DNA of 64,000 bases from Phycomyces nitens (GCA_022702545.1 JAHRBC010000001.1:1612001-1676000), one strand, 5' to 3'; numbered from the stretch's first letter, positions 12,544 to 23,385 are shown. Program-made: numbers and translations. The notes: a model not told the origin generated them from the letters alone.

Positions 12544-15500
12544 CTAGTCCCACCGTCTTCTATCAAAGTCTTCGTCCGGTGACCCTCGCCTTGAAGAGTT
12601 TGCAGAAGATCTATAATAAGGAGGAGACTGGCGACCACCATAATAACGGTGAAAACGGTAGGGCGGCGGGGACGGTGGGTAGCGGTAGTAAGATGAGTAA
12701 TAGTAGTTTCCTGGGGGGCGGAAAGTGGAGGTTGACCGGGGATAGTCAGGGAGGTACCGATCGCCAAGATCATGGCGGTATGATCTGTCTCTACCATAAG
12801 GCGACTCGTCTCGGCTACGACGATGGTAGTAGTAGTAATCGTCCACGCGATGTGATGCAGACCGGCTAGCATCGTTCCTCGTCTGGGCGACTTCTGAGCC
12901 AATGTCCAACATATTGAACGCCGGACTGAGCGAGGTCGAAAGTATATTTTCTCTACGCTGATCTAAATCTCTATTGGGGATCCAAGTGTCTCTTGGGTTG
13001 CTTATGCTATCCACCTCTTTCACTATTGATTCAGGAGCGATCTGAACCGGCTCGCTCTTTGCTCTCTTTGGGACCTCTTCTTCTGGTTCACGCAGGGTAT
13101 CGAGTGAGACGCTCGTAGCTCGGCTATCAGACTTGTCATCCGCAGAATTATTGAGAGATGAATCCACAAGCAACCGTTTCTTCTTTGATATCCTTGCCGC
13201 AAAGCTTGGTCCATGTGTATCAATAAACTTTTCAATCTTTAGACGACGCGATAGATCCATTCCCTGAAACTTTTTTGAAGAGCTGGATTCTCGATCGACA
13301 ATATGATGTGTAATCTAAAAAAGAAAGAAAAAAGAGTTTATATTCGACTTCTTGTCTTGTCATCCCTACTCACTTTGCGCGCCAATTCCTTGAACAGGTG
13401 TCTGTCCCCATTCCAGAGAGCAGCTTGCTTTGTACTGAGATATTTTGTCACAACCTTTCCAACTTCTTTTTTGATTTCTGCCTCATCAGTGCCAGCAGCA
13501 TCTCCCAGAGGTGTTGCATCAGTACTCGTAGAGGGCGTTGTTAGACGAGGAGATCGCTCAGTCCTGCTCGCTGGACTCTCACTACTGGCATTGCCACTCT
13601 TTTTTCTTTGTGCGTCCATAATCGCTCTCTCGACAAGTCCGGTAAGCTGTGCTTGGTCGACACCTTCAATCGAACTGATTTTTTCTTCAGGAAAATCCCA
13701 CTGAGATTTCCCTGTGATCTTGCTATAGTAATATACCGTTCCGTCTTCACAAGTTGCCATTCTCCAATTCAAGGGTAGTTTGCTTGCCGCTACAGGGCTC
13801 GGCGTGCTCACTATATGCATCTGTGAAGTGGTATGGGAGGGACTGTTGTAATAGCCTGAAGATTGGAGCGAATTGGTGTTCATTGGTTCAATGAGTCTAG
13901 AGTCTGGTTCAATCAAAGAAAACGTATTATCGTAGGCGTCTGTTTCTGAATACGGATAGCAATTATCTGGTTGAGCTGACTCGGTCTCTGCTGAGCGGTA
14001 ATATTTATGAGGTACACTTGGTGTATAATCCAACATTGCACGCGGGGCAGTTGGGATAATAGGCACAGGTGGGTACTGCATTTTCCAATGTATATCTTCG
14101 GCAGTCGCAAACATGGACAGATATTCAAAGTAGTCATCATCAGGATCAAAGAATTCGCGTGTCGAGCTGTACCTCGCTCGCTTGGGGCGCAGAAGAAATG
14201 AACCATAATCGCCATCTTCGTCTTGGCTGCTACCCATTCTTTCCTCTGATATCACAAGATCTGGTTAGGTGGAACGACCATTTGTGTACAAGGTTTATTT
14301 GCTTACCAAACGTCTCTTTGTGTGCAGGTTGTGGCTCCACATACTGACATGATTAACATCATTTTTCTAACGGTTAGTTGTTGGATTTACATGTAAGCTA
14401 ATCAATTTACCATTCTTTTTGGGATCCTGTAGATACTCTTGAGCTTTTCCCATTTCTCGATCAGGGATTCGGCCATCTCACTAATCTCCTGGTCTTCATG
14501 GCTCGTAAGCTTCCGTACCACGTCAATCATCTTACAGTCTTCTAGTCCATTCCGGTTGGCTAATGGCAATTGATCCAGGACATGTAGTACCTGGAAAACA
14601 TGGTTAGGATCTGCAGATACTTTGGGGACCCAGATCTAACCTTTTTCACAATATCTCGATCATTCTTCCATTCTCCAAGCCAGAACTTGAGCATCTTTAG
14701 ACCATGGAGCCACACAAACTGCTTCAAAACTTCCTTTCCTCGAGATGAATTTGGATTCGTGAGTTCGAGACGACGGAGGAGCTTATTGACCAAATGTGCC
14801 TTTCCAACCGAGTCGAGCATTCTCTTTACAAAGGTCTGGACCTCATCTGGATCTTGCAGGGGTTCTGAATGGCGACGACGGTGCCTCTTTAAGCTCTTTC
14901 TCTTTGGCCAAGACGACTCTGTGCTGTCCGATTCACATTCCTCCACCTCCTCCTCACTGGGCGATACCTCACTCTCTTCAAACTCGTCGCTCTTCTTGTC
15001 CGAAGCACCAATGAAGCCCTTGCAGTTTGGCATGGCACAATAGCACTTTTGGGCAACCGCACTAACATGTCCTTGTCAGTCTTGGCTTTCATGATACTTT
15101 GCGTTTCGCTTACCCATAGCGCTCAAACTTGTAATCAAACGTCAGCTCCTCTCCTGCTCTTACCGGGCAATCCGTAAAGATGCCAATGCGCATGGTTTTT
15201 CCGACCACCCACTTTTGTGTGACACAATTAGGATTGCAAGAATGATTTATAAATCGCGCAAGGCATCCCTTTTTTGTTGCATCGATAATCTACAAGGGCA
15301 TCATCATCAGTCCAATGTATTGGGGGGAGCTTAAAGGTCAATTTGGCAAGGAAATTACCTCGTCTGTTTTGAGAGTCATAAAGTAGTAATGCTCCAGGCC
15401 TTCCTGCTCATAGTCCTTTGTCCGTCTGATGAATTCGCTGTTTGGGATAACTTCTCCAATATACTCCATAATGAATGCATTTCTACAAAAAAGGGACAAT

Positions 15501-16042
15501 ACGCCTTAGGGTTACCCAAAATTCAAAAAATAAAATAAAATAATAAAAAATAATAAAAATAAATAATAATAATAATAATTACATTCCCTCGTAATTTGAC
15601 AGATTTACGCCAAAAATAAATAACAATAATCATAACAAATCCCAAAAACTTACGTTGGCAGGTCTGTCAAGGCTCTCAACCCAAAGCCCTTTTTTTCCGT
15701 CTGTATGACATCCACCCTTGCGTATTGACGTAGTTGAAATCTGCGATTGCGACAGAACCTGCCACATGGGCAATCGTCAACCATGCACTCCATAAACATT
15801 AGTCTGTTGATACAGGTGTGATCGTCTCCACATGCTTCACTGGGATCATCAATGTCGGGGTCATATTTGCATTCGCATGGCATAGATTCTGAAGCGATTG
15901 ATTTGCCAGTTGCCGATCCGAGGTAAATGTTGGCAGGAATATTTTCGTACGTCTGCATAGCATCAGCGGTTGCTGACGGGAGCATGTCAAAGGGTAATTC
16001 TTTGTCGTCCTGGAACTCATAAGTCTGCGATTCCGTTTCCAT
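12544..16042 (-). CDS. SET2: Histone H3 lysine-36 methyltransferase Set2
   Basis: Multi-exon gene with the full Set2 domain order. The AWS zinc-binding region lies near residues 55-105 ([34 protein letters not shown]). The SET domain follows ([35 protein letters not shown]), then post-SET ([13 protein letters not shown]). Next come an acidic linker, a helical region near 14560-14840 ([18 protein letters not shown]), a WW domain ([19 protein letters not shown] ... SQWDFPEE, about 13680-13780) and the SRI domain that binds phosphorylated RNA polymerase II ([29 protein letters not shown], spliced to ITHHIVDRE). The enzyme methylates H3K36 co-transcriptionally. After SRI there is an extra tail of about 200 residues, rich in Y, R, S and P ([18 protein letters not shown]). 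Start ATG at 16042; stop TAG at 12546-12544. Confidence 0.95.
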
Positions 16043-17060
16043 GACGATTGAGAGTGTAGTCCAAAGGACTACGCGAACATAGAACGGAGAATGCTGTAAA
16101 GTTCTTTTATTGGTTGGCTATAGCGAATCAAAATAAAGCAAGGAAAATTTTTTCGATAAATGTCTAGGATGCGCGATGATTAGATACTTTCTATACTATA
16201 TTTTGAATGAAGCAATAAAGAATTCTATCTGTTTTGACAAATAGGCATTTCTAGTTGTTCAGGTTCTCCTTGTCATCCAATCTCTTGCTCTGCTGAGAGT
16301 CCTCTCCCCCCCCCCCTTTTTTTTTCTGAAAATTACCGTAGCCAATCGGACTTGGGAACAATGGAAACAATCAAAAAAACATATGATTTATAAGTGTATT
16401 TGACAAGTATTTGGGATTCTGGGAAGTAAAGAAGTGTATGGACTGATGGTTGCTATCCAATAGATGGGCCTAGAACCGCATTGGCTATGGTTGGTCTTAT
16501 TGTTGTTGATTTTCACGGCTAGAAAGAACAATAGGTTTGGTACCACCAGATATGCAAAAATGAAATAGAAATTGGTCCTTGTCTTTTTTTCTCTCATCAT
16601 ATATAAAATTATTTCATAGTGCTTCGATTCTAGGGCTGACCAACCCTTCAAGGCCAGAATAGAAAGAAAAAGAAAAAGTTAATTGGTAACATTCTTCTTT
16701 GCAAAAAGGCACATAGCGTACATTGCCAAAATAAGCTGTTAATTAACCATTAAAAGGCGTATCATTAGATGTTCTCGCTACTGCCAAGTATCCGAATACC
16801 AAGAAATTCCTCATGTTTATCTCAACAGCACAGAGGCATCTTGAGACCAGCCAATCGAAACCACAAGGCCATTTTTATTTTATTTTATTTCACAGTCATT
16901 TTTTTTCCAAATACAGTAGTGTGATGGAATACCAAAATTACACCTTTGTGAAACCCACCAATTCGGTCTAGGATATAAAAACCAGCAAAGCCACCACCTT
17001 CCATAAAAGGAATAACAAAGGACTTGGTTTGCAAGTTGGTCAAGGGTAAATCACCTAAAG
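16043..17060. other. Divergent intergenic region, SET2 / FYR-domain gene
   Basis: About 1 kb with a C10/T10 homopolymer junction at 16308-16325. A minus ORF at 16388-16651 has no recognisable features. It presumably contains the promoters of both flanking genes. Confidence 0.4.
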
Positions 17061-18233
17061 ATGAGTGCAGAGAATCACATAAAGGGTCTCCAAGTAAGGT
17101 TGTTTAAACCCCACAAAAGAGATTAGAAAAACACACAATTTATGCATTGGCCCTAATTTACACTGGAAATGTGTTTGACAGCAATTATGAATTGAAGCGA
17201 CAAGAGAAGATCCAGGAAAACCAGCGCATCCTACAAGAGCTTGGGTTGTCTTCAAAAAGACCGACAATGGTGATAATTCCAACAGTCCATTACCTGTGAG
17301 CCATGTGAATAAACCGTCTTGACTTTGACAGATCTTGCCAGTGGAAACACCGCGTAAACGACCAAGATACGTTAAAAGGGCCCAAAACATGCCCAAAACT
17401 GTGGAAATCTCAAGGGTCTCACGGCGACTGAAAGGAGAGGCTCCAGAAGAAATTGTAAGCCACACCAAGAGAGATATCCAAACCCATCTTTTGACCCTCA
17501 TCAATCATAGATGGAATTGGACGATCTTTTGGATCAAAATGACCGCATTCGTCAGGTAGAACACATGGAAGAGGCCCGTACCCATAACGAGCAGGCAAAG
17601 AAAGAAATCGATCAATTGGGGGATAGCATAAGTGTGCCCTTGACGCTTGGTAAGGATTAGATCTTGAGGATGTTTATTAACCGAGAAAAGTGTCTATTGG
17701 GACCACGATATGGGATCTAGGGGAGCTCTATACGGGTAAAGGTCGATCAAAGTACTGGAGCAATAGATCGGTAATTTAGTAAGCAATTGGTTGTATCGTA
17801 TTGACATTGTTGGCCGAATCAGTGTCGTTATAAGCACCCTTATCCTATTGGTTTCCGTGCAACCAAGAATCACTTTGGAAATGATTATGGCATGTTGATT
17901 GAAAAGGGTCCCGAGGGAGAGGGGCCTGTATTCACGGTAAGCCAACCTTTTGTGGTCCAGCTGCTGAACCACTAAGGATACAATCATAGGTTCAAATCAA
18001 TGGCACCGGGACAATCTTTAAAGGAGCAACACCTACTGGCCCATGGACAGAGGCATGCAAACGCAGCAAATCACAGGGAACTCGTGTCAGTGGCCCATTG
18101 GTAAGAATAGGGATTAATACGACTGATTTACTAATAATGTGTATAGTTTCATGGATTTTCTGATCTTATAACAATGTCCTTGATTCAGAATATGAAAGGC
18201 TATGAATTGGCCTCTGAACCGGAAGAAGACTAG
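17061..18233 (+). CDS. FY-rich (FYRN+FYRC) domain protein, TBRG1-like
   Basis: Spliced gene with at least seven exons. A motif near 17185-17270 (NYELKRQEKIQENQRILQEL) resembles the Y-E-x-x-R-x-x-x-I-x-x-N helix seen at the N-terminus of some chromatin proteins (for example WDR76). A basic stretch follows (PRKRPRYVKRAQ), then an acidic helix (MELDDLLDQNDRIRQ). The FYRN part is WDLGELYTGKGRSKYWSNRS joined to CRYKHPYPIGFRATK. The FYRC part is GPVFTVQINGTGTIFKGATP ... SGPLFHGFSDLI ... LIQNMKGYE. The tandem FYR domain occurs in MLL/Trithorax and in the small nuclear protein TBRG1; the short length here fits the latter. The first exon (ATG at 17061) does not join exon 2 in phase with the obvious acceptor, so the true start is uncertain. 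Stop TAG at 18231. Confidence 0.75.
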
Positions 18234-18878
18234 GACAGACTCTTGCTTCCAAGGCCTTGTATGCATATGGCCATTATCTGTATAATGAATATGGTAAAAA
18301 AAAAAAGTAACTATTCATTAGTCAATTTATATAAAATGTCCTGCTAAAATAAATACCAATGAATTCTCATAAATATCATGGTCCAACTCAGCCAGCCAAT
18401 TTATATTACACAAACTTACCGTGAATCCGGAATATTAATCCTTGGCCAATGCTCTCTTTACAATATGGCATAAAACAAATCAGGTCAATTAGAATTTTAT
18501 TACCATTGTAAAGACCAATTGACACCCAAGGACTTTCGTGGTTTACTGATTGTCTTTTGCTCGAGATCATTCATCATTATACCACATTTCGACAGATATC
18601 TCTTGATAACCCTATTTCCACAAAGCAACGCCTTTAAATTGACATTGGGTTTGTAAGCCCTATTGCTATAATAAAAAATCAGCGTGTATTTATTATGGAC
18701 CATACCATAAAATGTACAACAAATGTACCTTTTTGAATAAGATTAAAAAAATATATAAATACAATTAATTTAAAAACGGAAATACGTCACAGACCAATGT
18801 CACGTGAATCATCAGTATAACGCATGGATATTTGCTGAGAGTCTTCTTGTGCACTGCTTTTTCGATTTTACTACAATA
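18234..18878. other. Intergenic between FYR gene and ISA1
   Basis: It contains a minus-strand ORF at 18500-18703 without recognisable domain or splice context, plus the ISA1 promoter at its right end. Confidence 0.4.
18793..18806 (+). promoter_or_regulatory. CCAAT box and CACGTG E-box in ISA1 promoter
   Basis: ACCAATGTCACGTGAA starts about 85 bp upstream of the ISA1 ATG. It combines a CCAAT box (binding motif of the Hap2/3/5 complex) with CACGTG at 18801-18806 (class B bHLH site) only 3 bp apart. Binding is inferred from motif identity alone. Confidence 0.45.
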
Positions 18879-19443
18879 ATGTCAATCGGTGCCTTACTAA
18901 AGCAAACCGCAGCCTACACCACCTCCACCTCCTCGGCTAACATTGGCTCAAAATTACGTTTAAGGAAGGCTGCCCTTACACTGGTATGTCAGATTACAGA
19001 ATGGATTAATAATCCAATATTATTATTGTTTTAACCATCCATGCGATCTCGGCATCTCACATCGATCCTTTTCTGATAGACACCTGCTGCAGTCAATCGC
19101 CTAAAAGATCTGACCAAGGGCCCAAAACCACAATATTTGCGTGTAGGCGTCAAGCAGAAAGGCTGTTCTGGTAACTCTTATATGCTAGAATTTACCGATT
19201 CCAAGGGCAAATTCGACGAAACAGTGAATCAGGATGGTAATACAGACCACCCATGCTTTTTTACCAGTCTCATTTATTCATCTTAATTTTTCAGGTGTAA
19301 CGGTCCTCGTTGACTCAAAGGCATTGATCACTGTGCTTGGATCTGAGATGGATTATGTACAGGACAAGCTTTCATCGCATTTTGTATTCAATAACCCAAA
19401 TGCAAAGGGTGTCTGTGGCTGTGGAGAATCTTTTGCTGTCTAA
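18879..19443 (+). CDS. ISA1: A-type Fe-S cluster assembly protein Isa1 (ISCA1)
   Basis: Three exons, 18879-18983, 19080-19236 and 19295-19443 (411 nt, 136 aa, phases agree). Residues 1-30 (MSIGALLKQTAAYTTSTSSA) are rich in S, T and A with a basic stretch (KLRLRK), as in a mitochondrial presequence. The A-type fold follows: LTPAAVNRLKDL, YLRVGVKQKGCSGNSYML, and the C-terminal CGCG motif (GVCGCGESF). The three conserved cysteines (KGCSG; CGCG) that bind the cluster are present. Isa1 acts with Isa2 and Iba57 in maturing mitochondrial 4Fe-4S proteins. The length is close to mature family members. An upstream in-frame ATG at 18804 would add residues before the presequence and is less likely. Confidence 0.93.
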
Positions 19444-19701
19444 TTCCTTTTTATTTTTATTATTATTTCTTCTATACTCTCAGTATTTCCTCGAATATTT
19501 CTTCTTGTCAATCTCATTTACCATAGACTATTTTTTTTTGTTATTTTAAAAAATTGTATTTCTGTCGCCCTTTATATATATATAAATGTATTTCATATTA
19601 CCAGAAGAGTGGCTAGATACTTAATATGCACCAAATAATACTGTATTATAATATATTTTTTATTCTTATCCTTATTATTCATATTATTGAATAGACACAT
19701 T

Positions 19702-20688
19702 TCACATCATTTGGGTGGCCAAAAAAAGTACAGCCACAAGTAAGAGAACATCTATGCAATGGTGGTTAGATGTGGCAGCCGATACGAGGGGAAGATTTGA
19801 TGTGGGAGTAGCCGATGGACGGAAACTGGCTGCTGAGATTGATAATGAACGTAAAGGCGAACTTGTGGGGAGAACCGAGGCGGTGTTTAGCAGAGTTCTG
19901 CTTTCAGTCTCGGTTAAAGAAGCACTTGACCCAAGGCTATCTGACAATGCAGAAACAGCACTTTGATGCTGGACTATTTGTCGCACTTGTGATGGCAATG
20001 CATTGGACACAGGAAGAGGCAGAACTGGAGCTGGAAATGGAAATGGAGCTGGAGCTGGAGTTGGGGCTGGAATTGGAGCAGGAACAGGAGCAGGGGCAGG
20101 AACAGGGGCAGGAACAGAGGGTTGTTCAGGATTTGGAACCAAGACAGGTTCCGGGGCTGGTTGAACTGGAACTGGAACTGGAACTTCAGCTGGAGGTGGA
20201 ACTTGAGCTGGAACTTGTGCTGGAGGTGGAGCTGGAATTGGAGGTGGAGGTGGAGGTGGAGCTGGAACTGGAACTGGAACTGGTAAAGGTTCAGCCTTTG
20301 CCTCAGAGATTGGTGGGTTGGCAGCTGAAACGCTTGTGTCTTGCAAAATACCCGCAGGAACACTCTCTGCATTGTCTACCGATTTAGCAGTTGTCTGTGT
20401 TGATAAGCGATTAGCTTCTCCAGAAATCGATTCAACCAAAGGATCATTGGCTGTTCCAGGCGTGGCTTTTGTGCCAGAAAGAGCATCAAGTATACTATTT
20501 GCTTGTGTCCCAATGCCCACGGTAGTCAAAAGCCCATTCAAAGGTGATCCAGTTGCAGCAGTATTTGGATCATTCATGGGCATAGTCTCATCCACAGGAA
20601 TTACAGATAAAGGGGTTTCTAGGCCAGTTTCTTGTGCTGCCGTAGCTAGAACAAATAGACACAGGAGGGCAATATGCTGTTTAACCAT
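19702..20688 (-). CDS. Secreted Pro-rich, probably GPI-anchored surface protein
   Basis: Single-exon ORF of 328 aa. The start at 20688 is preferred over an in-frame upstream ATG because it places a clear signal peptide at the N-terminus (MVKQHIALLCLFVLATAA). Residues about 150-240 are a low-complexity region of P, A, V and E (VPVPVPAPPPPPPPIPAPPP), read from GGAGCTGGAACTGGA-type repeats on the plus strand. The C-terminus ends in a hydrophobic tail (CIDVLLLVAVLFLATQMM) after an S/T-rich stretch, as in GPI-anchor signals. It is likely a cell-wall or plasma-membrane mannoprotein. There is no catalytic domain and no recognised family. Confidence 0.75.
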   Translation of the reverse strand: MVKQHIALLCLFVLATAAQETGLETPLSVIPVDETMPMNDPNTAATGSPLNGLLTTVGIGTQANSILDALSGTKATPGTANDPLVESISGEANRLSTQTTAKSVDNAESVPAGILQDTSVSAANPPISEAKAEPLPVPVPVPAPPPPPPPIPAPPPAQVPAQVPPPAEVPVPVPVQPAPEPVLVPNPEQPSVPAPVPAPAPVPAPIPAPTPAPAPFPFPAPVLPLPVSNALPSQVRQIVQHQSAVSALSDSLGSSASLTETESRTLLNTASVLPTSSPLRSLSISAASFRPSATPTSNLPLVSAATSNHHCIDVLLLVAVLFLATQMM

Positions 20689-21178
20689 GGTGAAGATCAA
20701 TAATAAACTAGAACAACAGACTCTCACTTGGCAATTTATAGGGATTGGATCTACAATGTCAAAACCATGCCAAGAAATACGTCCAAGTGATAAACTTGAT
20801 GTATTGGAACAGTTGGCAGATCCATCGCTATATTTTATCACAAACAACGTCAATCTTGATGGCACTAGCGTAGAGTTGATATATTATTTCATGTACACCA
20901 AAAAAAAAGGGAACGATATTAATACCAATGATGATATTAATAGTCTTGATCAGATCAAGACACATCAATAGACTGTGATATTGATAGGGTTTGCTTGGAA
21001 ATATACACAGATAAAGGCAAGATTCAGCAGAAATAGTAACAAGATATTGTACATTTGTATTTATATGATAATAATAAAAAAAGAATGCTTGTCAAGCAAA
21101 GTGCCTTGACAGTAAAGACAAAGACACTGCCATACATATTATGTAGTGTCTAGTTGGATAATAGACACATAAAAATTG
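20689..21178. other. Intergenic, promoter of Pro-rich gene
   Basis: About 490 bp between two minus-strand genes. A plus-strand ORF crossing 20318-20971 is the antisense shadow of the Pro-rich gene and its leader. No RNA or other gene is seen. Confidence 0.4.
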
Positions 21179-21472
21179 CTATTTCTTTAAAGAATCATTA
21201 TTCAGATCGTATTCTGGTGTCACCTCTGTAGTTGGCTTTCCTGCGCATCTGCCATTCATCCCTTTTATTGAGTGTCTCGGCTATCAATCAAAACCTGTTA
21301 CTTACTTGAGAAAAAGTCTAGGAATTGGAGTGCATTCCATCATTGATTCAACTACTTCGCACTGGTACTGAATCAGCTCAAACAACTTGCAATCGCTCGA
21401 AGATGGAGACCCAGAATGTGCTTTTCCCTTGACTTGTGATGGTGTCATTGGGGTCTCATTAGAGGCGGACAT
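21179..21472 (-). CDS. SOM1: Mitochondrial Som1-like protein (IMP complex cofactor)
   Basis: Two exons, 21472-21306 and 21248-21179 (237 nt, 78 aa, phases agree). The protein reads MSASNETPMTPSQVKG, then DCKLFELIQYQCEVV ... ECTPIPRLF, then across the intron LKCAGKPTTEVTPEYDL. This C..L..LIQY.C ... C.PI.RLF..CxGxPTxEVT pattern is that of the fungal Som1 family, small Cys-containing proteins of the mitochondrial inner-membrane peptidase (Imp1/Imp2) complex. The acceptor was chosen because it restores the CAG-P-T-EVT motif; a nearer AG would insert extra residues. The gene is divergent from the GlyRS gene, with only 106 bp between start codons. Confidence 0.8.
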
Positions 21473-21578
21473 GAGAGAAGAAGTGTGAATACGTGTGACT
21501 GTGAGTAGGCAGCCCTGTTTAGTTTTGCTTTTCAGGGTGCTGTCAAGCGTTAATTGCTTGGACCCCCAAAGATTCGCC
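21473..21578. promoter_or_regulatory. Compact divergent promoter SOM1 / GlyRS
   Basis: 106 bp separate the two ATGs. The plus strand is in frame with the GlyRS coding region from 21489 on, without a stop (see findings). It also carries a GTGAGT donor-like site at 21501 and a pyrimidine-rich AG acceptor-like site near 21536, so a tiny 5'-leader intron is possible. Confidence 0.45.
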
Positions 21579-23294
21579 ATGGCACATTCCATTCGTGCCC
21601 TACTCGACCTCTGCAAACGAAGAGGCTTCCTTTACCAGTCTGCAGAAATCTACGGTGGACTTCGAGGTGCTTATGATTATGGACCGCTGGGTGTAGAACT
21701 GAAGAAGAATATCCTTAATTCTTGGTGGCGTCAGAATGTCTATTACAGAGATGATGTAGTCGGACTAGACACAAGCATCATTACACCTCATCCCGTTCTC
21801 AAGGCCTCGGGACATGTCGATGAGTTTACTGATCTGCTTGTTGACTGTACTTTGACCAAAGAACGCTTCCGACCTGACAAAGCACCCTCGGTCAAGTTTT
21901 TGCCTTTTGAAGAAAAGCCCGAAAGTGGAGAGATCCCTATTTTGGCTCCTGACAAGGAAACTGCAAAATCATGGCAAAAGATAATTCGAGAACAGCTTGC
22001 GCCTGGAATAATGACAAGTGTCCGTGGAAGTCATATCCATCTTCATGTAGAGTCACTGGTTGAGCCCAATGAGAATGGAGAGGGGGGTAGCATTACCTTT
22101 AAGACCAGCGATGGTCCCGAGATTAAGATTGGTTACCATGGTTATGTTGAGCCCACCACAAACTCGCCTTTTTTGACTGATAGCAGGCCATTTAACCTGA
22201 TGTTCAAGACCTTTTTGGACCCCATTGACCCAATTGAGCGCGTTATTCAGACAACCAAAAAACATAATGTAGATGGCAAGCAATCTGTGCGTGAAGCTGT
22301 GGACGATGTCCTTCGCCCGTCGACCGTGTTTCTTCGTCCAGAGACTGCCCAGGGTGTATTCATCAACTTTGAGCAAGTGACTCGAACAATGAAGACAAAG
22401 CCTCCATTTGGAATTGCCCAGGTTGGAAAGTCTTTTAGAAACGAGATCCGGCTGGAACATGGCATCTTCCGCACACCAGAGTTTGAGCAGATGGAACTCG
22501 AGTACTTTGTTGCTCCTTGGGAGTCTGGCCATTGGTTCTCGTACTGGCGCGAACGCCGGTACAAATGGTGGTTAGACCATGCCTGCTACCCAAAAAACTT
22601 TCGTCAACGGGATCATGAAAAGAATGAGATGGCGCACTATGCAACTGGCTGCACAGATGTCGAGTACTTGTACCCATGGGGCTGGGGAGAAGTTGAGGGA
22701 GTGGCCAACCGTGGCAACTTTGATCTGACACAGCACATCAACAACACAAATGCCAACTTTGAAGTAGTAGAGGACGAGCCCCGGGTTTCAGCTGATATCA
22801 CAACAGACCACTCTTTGGTTCCAAAAGAAAAACCAGCACGTTATGTGCCCCATGTTGTAGAGAGTTCTTGTGGACTGAACCGAGCAATGTTGGCATATCT
22901 GTGCGACGCATTCCATCAAGTAACAGAGGAAGGCACCAACAAACAATCCCGGACGATCCTCAGACTTGATCCTCGCCTGGCACCCATCAAATGTGCCGTC
23001 ATGCCATTGACCGGCAAACCCGAATTCATGCCTATAGTCGAAAAGGTGGCCAAGTCTCTAAGGCGCCAGGGCTGGTACACTGTCGTGGAAGCACAGAAAT
23101 TGAAGATCGGCAAACGTTATTACAGGCATGATGAAGTAGGCACTCCTTGGTGTGTGACAGTAGACTATCAGAGTCTAGAGGACGGCACTGTCACGCTTCG
23201 TGATAGAGATACAGGAGCACAACAGAGACTTGCTTGGCAGGATGTCAAGAAGCACATTGGCGAAAAACTGACAGACCCTGATGAGGATAACTAG
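21579..23294 (+). CDS. Glycyl-tRNA synthetase, bacterial alpha2-like class II type
   Basis: Single exon, 571 aa, in a neighbourhood where most genes are intron-rich. The ATG at 21579 has a strong context (CGCCATGG). The N-terminal block (LCKRRGFLYQSAEIYGG, then RGAYDYGPLGVELKKN) and VGLDTSII...PHPVLKASGH fit dimeric alpha2 GlyRS of the Thermus/eukaryote branch. Class II motif 2 is FRNEIRLEHGIFRTPEFEQM; motif 3 is the glycine/arginine segment ESSCGLNRAMLAYLCDAF. The C-terminal anticodon-binding domain includes PIKCAVMPL ... GKRYYRHDEVGTPWCVTVD. The middle is shorter than in yeast Grs1 (about 690 aa), lacks the N-terminal WHEP-type extension, and reads closer to bacterial enzymes. It charges tRNA-Gly; localisation is discussed under findings. 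Confidence 0.93.
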   Translation: MAHSIRALLDLCKRRGFLYQSAEIYGGLRGAYDYGPLGVELKKNILNSWWRQNVYYRDDVVGLDTSIITPHPVLKASGHVDEFTDLLVDCTLTKERFRPDKAPSVKFLPFEEKPESGEIPILAPDKETAKSWQKIIREQLAPGIMTSVRGSHIHLHVESLVEPNENGEGGSITFKTSDGPEIKIGYHGYVEPTTNSPFLTDSRPFNLMFKTFLDPIDPIERVIQTTKKHNVDGKQSVREAVDDVLRPSTVFLRPETAQGVFINFEQVTRTMKTKPPFGIAQVGKSFRNEIRLEHGIFRTPEFEQMELEYFVAPWESGHWFSYWRERRYKWWLDHACYPKNFRQRDHEKNEMAHYATGCTDVEYLYPWGWGEVEGVANRGNFDLTQHINNTNANFEVVEDEPRVSADITTDHSLVPKEKPARYVPHVVESSCGLNRAMLAYLCDAFHQVTEEGTNKQSRTILRLDPRLAPIKCAVMPLTGKPEFMPIVEKVAKSLRRQGWYTVVEAQKLKIGKRYYRHDEVGTPWCVTVDYQSLEDGTVTLRDRDTGAQQRLAWQDVKKHIGEKLTDPDEDN

Positions 23295-23385
23295 TATTAC
23301 TATACCTTTATAATAATTATATTGAAAACTACCATCATTTTATTTCACAAGGTGGCTTATTTTCTCCCTTTTCCTTCTCTATCAA

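Noticed and set aside
19815..20387. 190-residue plus-strand ORF rich in L, E and Q
   Set aside because: Antisense reading of the proline-rich repeat in the secreted protein gene.
22053..22731. Minus-strand ORFs over the GlyRS gene
   Set aside because: Shadows of a long, conserved coding exon.
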